Of a stretch of 9,263 nucleotides of DNA, positions 5,599-9,263 are shown in pieces. Source of the stretch: Methanocorpusculum sp. (lineage in GTDB: Archaea; Halobacteriota; Methanomicrobia; Methanomicrobiales; Methanocorpusculaceae); NCBI GenBank assembly GCA_030539595.1, contig JAUNXW010000058.1, positions 1 through 9,263 of the forward strand, in the 5' to 3' direction. Both the position numbers and the translations under genes were made by a program. The notes under the pieces are model-generated. The model made no database searches. It was not told the origin of the DNA and saw nothing but the letters and a program-made list of their open reading frames with translations. The first letter of the stretch is position 1. The number at the start of each line of letters is the position of its first letter.

Positions 5599-6126
5599 TC
5601 AGTTACCTCTGCTGGTAATGTAGATACCATCCTGGAATACACGCGGGTCTCTGTGACGGACTTTGCATGCCTGTTCAACGTTTGCTGCGGTGTTTCCGAT
5701 TGACTCACGGTCGATACCTGTTAATACAAGCTCGTCGCCGTTAAGTTTGACTTTGACGCCTTCAACAATTTTTGCGTAGCGCGGCTGCTTTTCGCCGAGG
5801 AAGTTTGCAATCTCAACTCTTTCGGGCTGGACTTTAACCTGAATCGGGAAGTGGTTGAATACGATTTTCATATGATATTCGTATCCTTCTGTAACGCCTT
5901 TCGTCATTGTGTGAAGAAGAGCGTTATAGGTTCCGACAAGTGCAAGAACGCTGCGTCTTGTTGACTCGGTTTTTATTGTGACTGTGCCATCTGCAATTTC
6001 GATTGAAATTGCGGGGTGGTAGAATCTTCTTGACAGTGTACCTTTAGTTCCCTTGACAGTAAATACTTCGTTGCTGTCTTCGGTAATTGTTACGCCTGCT
6101 GGGATGTGAAATACTGCTTCGTGCAT
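5599..6126 (-). CDS. rpl6: 50S ribosomal protein L6 (uL6)
   Basis: Large-subunit protein near the factor-binding site and the sarcin-ricin loop of 23S rRNA. The 175-residue archaeal form has the two repeated L6 domains: the first about 8-80 (FTVKGTKGTLSRRF, 22-35) and the second about 83-170 (KVQPERVEIANFLGEKQPRY, 98-117), with the closing CKVRHRDPRVFQDGIYI segment (154-170). ATG 6126 is 13 nt after S8, preceded by AAGGAGAG. It ends TGA with a single base before the L32e start. Confidence 0.97.
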   Translation of the reverse strand: MHEAVFHIPAGVTITEDSNEVFTVKGTKGTLSRRFYHPAISIEIADGTVTIKTESTRRSVLALVGTYNALLHTMTKGVTEGYEYHMKIVFNHFPIQVKVQPERVEIANFLGEKQPRYAKIVEGVKVKLNGDELVLTGIDRESIGNTAANVEQACKVRHRDPRVFQDGIYITSRGN

Positions 6127-6139
6127 TTTTTCTCTCTCC

Positions 6140-6532
6140 TTAGAAGACGTATCCTAAAAGCTCTCCGCCGATGCCGAGCTTACGTGCCTGTTCGTGTGAC
6201 ATTACACCCTTTGAGGTTGTCAGAATGATGATTCCGAATCCTTTTCCGGGGAGGTATCTTGTTTCCCAAGATTCCAAGTCAACTACCTTTACTGAGAAAC
6301 GCGGGGTAATAACACCGCACTTGTTGATTCCGCCGGAAAGTGTAATTGCGTACTGACCGCCCTTTCCGTCATCAATCTTCTCGAATTCTGTAATGTATCC
6401 GTATTCCTGCATTACTTTAAGCATGTCACCGAAGAGGCGGCTTGCCGGTTCAACGGTCACTTTAAGCTTACCGGTGTCGCCGGCATTCTTAATAGCGCTC
6501 ATTGCGTCTGCGATAGGATTCTGTTTTGTCAT
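6140..6532 (-). CDS. rps8: 30S ribosomal protein S8 (uS8)
   Basis: Primary 16S rRNA-binding protein of the small-subunit platform. The 130-residue length is normal for archaea. It begins TKQNPIADAMSAIKNAGDTG, the usual N-terminal S8 sequence, and ends with the S8 signature TSKGVMSHEQARKLGIGGEL (106-125). ATG 6532 is preceded by GGAGG, 14 nt after S14. In bacteria S8 represses its own operon by binding an mRNA copy of its rRNA site; nothing here lets me claim the same. Confidence 0.97.
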   Translation of the reverse strand: MTKQNPIADAMSAIKNAGDTGKLKVTVEPASRLFGDMLKVMQEYGYITEFEKIDDGKGGQYAITLSGGINKCGVITPRFSVKVVDLESWETRYLPGKGFGIIILTTSKGVMSHEQARKLGIGGELLGYVF

Positions 6533-6546
6533 TGTCCTTTGCCTCC

Positions 6547-6717
6547 TTAGTTCATCTTCTTAAAGCCCATGGTGGGTGCCCATTCACGGAAACACTGACG
6601 GCAGAAGTAAATGTTGTATCTGCGCACAAGTCCCTGCTTGCGTCCGCAAAGCTGACACTGATTTGCATCCTTGCCGTACTTTTTCTGCTGGACTTTGCCG
6701 TTGTCTTTTGCTGCCAT
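6547..6717 (-). CDS. rps14: 30S ribosomal protein S14 (uS14), zinc-binding type
   Basis: Small-subunit head protein. The 56-residue form carries two CxxC pairs (C21/C24 in CQLCGR and C39/C42 in CRQC), a zinc ribbon as in the archaeal S14/eukaryotic S29 type. The conserved RRYNIYFCRQCFRE block (32-45) is complete, ending GFKKMN. The start is ATG 6717, one base after the L5 stop, with GGTGGAG at 6722-6728 inside L5. A TTG 15 nt further upstream would add five residues and place that binding site inside the gene, so it is less likely. Confidence 0.96.
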   Translation of the reverse strand: MAAKDNGKVQQKKYGKDANQCQLCGRKQGLVRRYNIYFCRQCFREWAPTMGFKKMN

Positions 6718-6718
6718 T

Positions 6719-7234
6719 TTACTCCACCTCAATTCCGAATGTTTCGGTCACGAACTTCATGGAGTCCTCACGGGTTACATGAAGTTTGCTGTTGAGTTTC
6801 TTCTGCTGAATCTTTCTGCGTGCGGTTCTTGTTCCCTTGTGCTCAATAACTGCTATAACATCCATACCGTAGATACCGATTTTCGGGTCATATGCCTGTC
6901 CCGGGAAATCCGTATGTTCTTCGATACCGAAACCGAAGTTTCCTGTAGCGTCGAACTGGCGCTGGTGTAAGACGTGCTCAATTGAGTATGTCTTGAGTGC
7001 GAGTGCAAGGAAGTCCATTGCCTTCTGACCGCGAAGGGTTGCTTTGCAGCCTATTGGCTGTCCGCGGCGGACACCAAATGCCGGAAGTGTGTTCTTTGCG
7101 TAAGAGCGGATTGGTTTGGAGCCTTCGGTAAGGTCAGACATAATCTTCTCAGCGTTGACAAGGCGTTCTCCTGCTTCGCCGACGCCCATGTGGACGATGA
7201 CTTTTGCAACGTAAGGAGTCTTCATATCAGTCAT
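6719..7234 (-). CDS. rpl5: 50S ribosomal protein L5 (uL5)
   Basis: Binds 5S rRNA and forms the central protuberance of the large subunit with L18. The 171-residue archaeal form shows VIVHMGVGEAGERL (12-25), the L5 signature RRGQPIGCKATLRG (56-69), and the FGIEEHTDFPG segment (102-112). ATG 7234 shares ATGA with the S4e stop (4-nt overlap), with GGGGTGTTG just upstream; ATG 7225 is a possible alternative. Ends one base before S14. Confidence 0.96.
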   Translation of the reverse strand: MTDMKTPYVAKVIVHMGVGEAGERLVNAEKIMSDLTEGSKPIRSYAKNTLPAFGVRRGQPIGCKATLRGQKAMDFLALALKTYSIEHVLHQRQFDATGNFGFGIEEHTDFPGQAYDPKIGIYGMDVIAVIEHKGTRTARRKIQQKKLNSKLHVTREDSMKFVTETFGIEVE

Positions 7235-7950
7235 GCTTCAACACCCCAGTTCTTAAGGTAAGATTCGGTTGTGCCGATAACGTAGATGTAGTCCTCAATT
7301 GTCTCAAGTTCGCTGCCGTTTGCATCCTGAAGGATGACACGGTTCGGAAGTGAAGATGCCTGAGTGTAAATCTTTGTAATCTTTCCGACTTTGGTTGTGT
7401 GCTGACCGCCGATGATTATTGCCATGCTGCCGACTGCATACGGGAAGTGTTCTGCAACTGCAAAGCGGTCGTCGCCGTTGATTCCGATGACAAGTGTGTC
7501 TTTGCCTTTGTAGAGGTCGTCACTGATGAAGTTTGCACCGCAGGTTAAGTTAATCTGGGTCTTTCCGCCCTTAAGGGTAGTTTTGTTTGCGACTTTTACA
7601 AGTCTGAAGTTTGCGGATTCTGCCGAGATTTCTTTCTCAATCTGTTTTCCGTCCGCGTCAACAAGTATAAGGTAGTGTTTGTTGATTTTCGGGAAGCTGA
7701 TGATGTCGAAAACGTCAATTCCGATGTGGTCGTCGGTTACGATGTGTCCGTTTAAGACAACCTGACGGCTGTGGAGAATCTGTCTTGCTTCTTTGTTATT
7801 CTCAGCTAAGTGCATGTGATCGCGAAGCCATACACCAATCGGAAGTGCCGAACCGTCGTGGGGTCCGCTTGCAGGGCTGAGTACATATTTGCTTTCCTTG
7901 CGGGCAAGCTTCCATGCATCAGGTGCAGTCATTCTCTTGGTTCTTGTCAT
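7231..7950 (-). CDS. rps4e: 30S ribosomal protein S4e (eS4)
   Basis: Archaeal/eukaryotic small-subunit protein without a bacterial homologue. The 239 residues hold, in order, a basic N-terminus (TRTKRMTAPDAWKLARKESK), an S4-like RNA-binding domain (about 41-85, with HSRQVVLNGHIVTDD), a central S4e domain, and a KOW-type segment (about 173-195, GSMAIIIGGQHTTKVGKI). Its ATG overlaps the L24 stop by one base (TAATG), with GAGGTGA inside L24, and its own stop overlaps the L5 start by four bases. Sits between L24 and L5, the archaeal-specific position. Confidence 0.97.
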   Translation of the reverse strand: MTRTKRMTAPDAWKLARKESKYVLSPASGPHDGSALPIGVWLRDHMHLAENNKEARQILHSRQVVLNGHIVTDDHIGIDVFDIISFPKINKHYLILVDADGKQIEKEISAESANFRLVKVANKTTLKGGKTQINLTCGANFISDDLYKGKDTLVIGINGDDRFAVAEHFPYAVGSMAIIIGGQHTTKVGKITKIYTQASSLPNRVILQDANGSELETIEDYIYVIGTTESYLKNWGVEA

Positions 7951-8315
7951 TATGCCTTCACCTCAAGACGTGCAACACGCTTTGAATCTTTTGTGTTGAG
8001 TTTGGTAATTAATACCTTTGACGGGTCGAGCGGTCTTGGGACGTCCTCGCCGTTTGTTTTCTTTACGATTACGCCGTGTACAAGGACTTTTGTGTTCTTG
8101 ACATCGACTTTGTCGACTACGCCTTCAGTTCCCGCAAATTCTCCGCGGAGTACTTTGACTGTATCGCCGGTGACGACACGGAAACTGCGTTTTCCATATT
8201 TTTCGCGAAGATCAGATGCAAGCGGTGCGTTTAAGAATGCGCCCTTTACGTGAAGGGGTGCGTTGTAGCGGTACTTGCGCTGTTTTCTTGGCTGAATACT
8301 TGAAATACGTGCCAT
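7950..8315 (-). CDS. rpl24: 50S ribosomal protein L24 (uL24)
   Basis: Early-assembly large-subunit protein near the exit tunnel. The 121-residue archaeal L26-type form starts MARISSIQPRKQRKYRYNAP and carries the KOW motif at about 47-74 (VVTGDTVKVLRGEFAGTEG), followed by the VPRPLDPSKVLITKL segment. ATG 8315 is preceded by AAGGTGA, 12 nt after L14. Overlaps S4e by one base. Confidence 0.96.
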   Translation of the reverse strand: MARISSIQPRKQRKYRYNAPLHVKGAFLNAPLASDLREKYGKRSFRVVTGDTVKVLRGEFAGTEGVVDKVDVKNTKVLVHGVIVKKTNGEDVPRPLDPSKVLITKLNTKDSKRVARLEVKA

Positions 8316-8327
8316 GTTTTTTTCACC

Positions 8328-8726
8328 TTAGATAATAATAGTCGCCATTGAGCCGACTTTGGGGAATCTTTCTGCTACTTCACGAGCAACCGGACCTTTA
8401 ATGTCTGTTCCTCTCGGGTCGTTTGTATCATTCAGGAGAATCATAGCGTTCTCTTCGAATGAAACGCGAAGACCATTCGGTCTGCGGAATTCCTGCTTCT
8501 GGCGGACAACTACAGCTTTTACAAGCTTTCTCTTCATATCAGGAGTGCCCTTCTTGACAGAGACTGTTGCGAGGTCTCCGAGACCCATTTTCGGCTGTCT
8601 TTTCTTGACACCGTGGTATCCTGTAACGGATACAATCTGAACAACACGTGCCCCCGTGTTGTCTGCACAAACCATCTTAGAGCCGGTCTGAAGTGCGCGC
8701 GGAATTTTTGCGGATAATCCTCTCAT
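8328..8726 (-). CDS. rpl14: 50S ribosomal protein L14 (uL14)
   Basis: Large-subunit protein at the subunit interface. The 132 residues contain CADNTGARVVQIVSVTGY (20-37) and the L14 signature (71-99, AVVVRQKQEFRRPNGLRVSF then EENAMILLN), ending FPKVGSMATIII. ATG 8726 shares ATGA with the S17 stop (4-nt overlap), with GAGGTCG inside S17. Highly typical archaeal/eukaryotic L14 (L23 type). Confidence 0.97.
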   Translation of the reverse strand: MRGLSAKIPRALQTGSKMVCADNTGARVVQIVSVTGYHGVKKRQPKMGLGDLATVSVKKGTPDMKRKLVKAVVVRQKQEFRRPNGLRVSFEENAMILLNDTNDPRGTDIKGPVAREVAERFPKVGSMATIII

Positions 8727-9049
8727 TCTTTAACGACCTCAACGACTACGTAGGATGTTGTTTTGTTCAATGGTCTGCACTCTGCAATCTTGACCTCGTC
8801 GCCAATTTTAGCGTTGAGGCACGGAGCCATGTGTGCGTGAATCTTTGTGCTTCTCTTTTCATAACGGTCGTATTTCTGGACCTTGTGAAGGAAGTTGCGT
8901 TCAACGACAACGGTTCCCTGCATGCGTTCGCTTACGACTTTACCGGTAATCACCTGGCCGCGTACCGATAAAGTGCCGTGAAACGGACAATCTACATCGT
9001 CACATTCCTTTTCGGGAACTGTGACATTTAATCCGATATTTTTTGCCAT
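8723..9049 (-). CDS. rps17: 30S ribosomal protein S17 (uS17), first gene of the operon
   Basis: Primary 16S rRNA-binding protein with an OB fold. The 108 residues show the archaeal CDDVDCPFHG insert (16-25), the VRGQVITGKVVSERMQGTVVV strands (split by me as 29-38 and 39-49), KYDRYEKRSTKIHAH (59-73) and IGDEVKIAECRPLNKTTSY (82-100). The start is ATG 9049 (MAKNIGLNV), fixed by TGAGGT ending 5 nt upstream; the open frame continues to 9109 without family similarity. In most archaea L29 and rnp1 precede it; here a divergent intergenic region does, so S17 leads the transcript. Confidence 0.96.
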   Translation of the reverse strand: MAKNIGLNVTVPEKECDDVDCPFHGTLSVRGQVITGKVVSERMQGTVVVERNFLHKVQKYDRYEKRSTKIHAHMAPCLNAKIGDEVKIAECRPLNKTTSYVVVEVVKE

Positions 9050-9053
9050 ATTA

Positions 9054-9060
9054 GACCTCA
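9054..9060 (-). promoter_or_regulatory. Ribosome-binding site of S17
   Basis: On the - strand this reads TGAGGTC, ending 4 nt before the ATG at 9049. It decides the start against two in-frame upstream candidates (9061 and 9109). Confidence 0.8.
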
Positions 9061-9129
9061 TAAACACTTTCTGCGCAGATTTGCTTTCACAATCCCGCGG
9101 AGTTATCAATGATGTTTACACTGACTGTT

Positions 9130-9160
9130 GTTAATTTTTTTAGTTGTGTAAAAAAATAAC
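9130..9160. promoter_or_regulatory. AT-rich inverted repeat in the divergent promoter region
   Basis: GTTAATTTTTT (9130-9140) and AAAAAATAAC (9150/51-9160) pair at 10 of 11 positions around a 9-nt centre TAGTTGTGT. It sits about 80-110 nt upstream of S17 and 45-75 nt upstream of the + strand start at 9204. It could be an operator, a structured leader or simply an AT-rich promoter segment. Confidence 0.35.
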
Positions 9161-9162
9161 AG

Positions 9163-9172
9163 CTGTATATAT
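9163..9172. promoter_or_regulatory. TATA-like box shared by the divergent genes
   Basis: CTGTATATATTG on + and CAATATATACAG on - both resemble archaeal TATA boxes. For the + gene at 9204 it is placed about 36 nt before the ATG, giving a near-leaderless mRNA. For the ribosomal operon it would give a 5' leader of roughly 90 nt. I see no better TATA box closer to S17. Confidence 0.4.
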
Positions 9173-9203
9173 TGTTCTTATGTGATTATAATAGTTGTTA
9201 TCA

Positions 9204-9263
9204 ATGGAACAACTTGTTGAGTTTGTCCAATCGTTATGTGAATCCATTGGACGGCGGTTTAAT
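9204..9263 (+). CDS. Start of an unidentified protein, cut by the window edge
   Basis: ATG at 9204 opens 20 codons without a stop to the end of the window; the peptide begins MEQLVEFVQSLCESIG. It is too short to assign a family. A TATA-like box at 9163-9172 lies at the distance expected for a leaderless archaeal gene and no Shine-Dalgarno site precedes it, which is consistent with that. It is divergent from the ribosomal operon. A chance open frame of this length is possible. Confidence 0.4.
   Translation, partial: MEQLVEFVQSLCESIGRRFN

Noticed and set aside
5598..5708. N-terminal extension of L32e by 37 residues
   Set aside because: It lies inside L6, does not resemble L32e, and ATG 5597 has a good AGAGGT site.
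1062..9049. A novel gene system hidden in the ribosomal block
   Set aside because: All 15 frames are recognised, intact and in standard order; no extra gene fits between them.
9050..9109. N-terminal extension of S17 by 20 residues
   Set aside because: MAKNIGLNV with TGAGGT upstream matches the family start; the extension would contain its own ribosome-binding site.
9109..9159. 16-codon + strand ORF starting at the first GTTATCAATG copy
   Set aside because: Too short, no ribosome-binding site, and located in the promoter and inverted repeat of the divergent region.

Overview
The window is archaeal, and most likely from a methanogen of the Methanomicrobiales (a Methanocorpusculum-like genome is my best guess; the genus is not proven by the sequence). 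The grounds are ribosomal proteins that occur only in archaea and eukaryotes (S4e, L32e, L19e), archaeal forms of S17, S5, L30 and SecY, Shine-Dalgarno sites of the GAGGTGA/GGAG type, and TATA-like boxes rather than -10/-35 promoters. Layout: positions 1-185 are non-coding and hold three small hairpins in a row, a T-tract and TATA-like sequences. Positions 186-639 (+) hold a small basic ORF that overlaps a short protein of the carboxymuconolactone decarboxylase (AhpD-like) family. Positions 640-1061 have no gene: they hold a strong hairpin terminator, a second hairpin array, short repeats and a U-tract terminator for the opposite strand. Positions 1062-9049 (-) are a complete spc-type operon of 15 genes, transcribed S17, L14, L24, S4e, L5, S14, S8, L6, L32e, L19e, L18, S5, L30, L15, secY. 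Positions 9050-9203 are a divergent promoter region, and a coding start on + at 9204 runs off the right edge. The operon is tightly packed. Neighbouring genes overlap by 8, 4 or 1 nt or are separated by 1-17 nt, and most starts have a Shine-Dalgarno site inside the end of the preceding gene, so translation is probably coupled. The products build both ribosomal subunits (S proteins 30S, L proteins 50S); SecY is the membrane channel onto which ribosomes deliver secreted and membrane proteins. Compared with the usual archaeal order the cluster is cut at both ends: the S10-side genes (L3...L29, rnp1) are not upstream of S17, and no adk or other usual downstream gene follows secY. I found no defence system, CRISPR, mobile element, tRNA or rRNA. 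The ribosomal genes look ordinary and intact. The less ordinary material is in the intergenic DNA (serial hairpins sharing a GCTGAG linker, GGTATTAA repeats either side of secY, an AT-rich inverted repeat in the operon promoter region), in the AhpD-like protein that lacks its catalytic residues, and in a long Lys/Ala/Glu tail on L32e.
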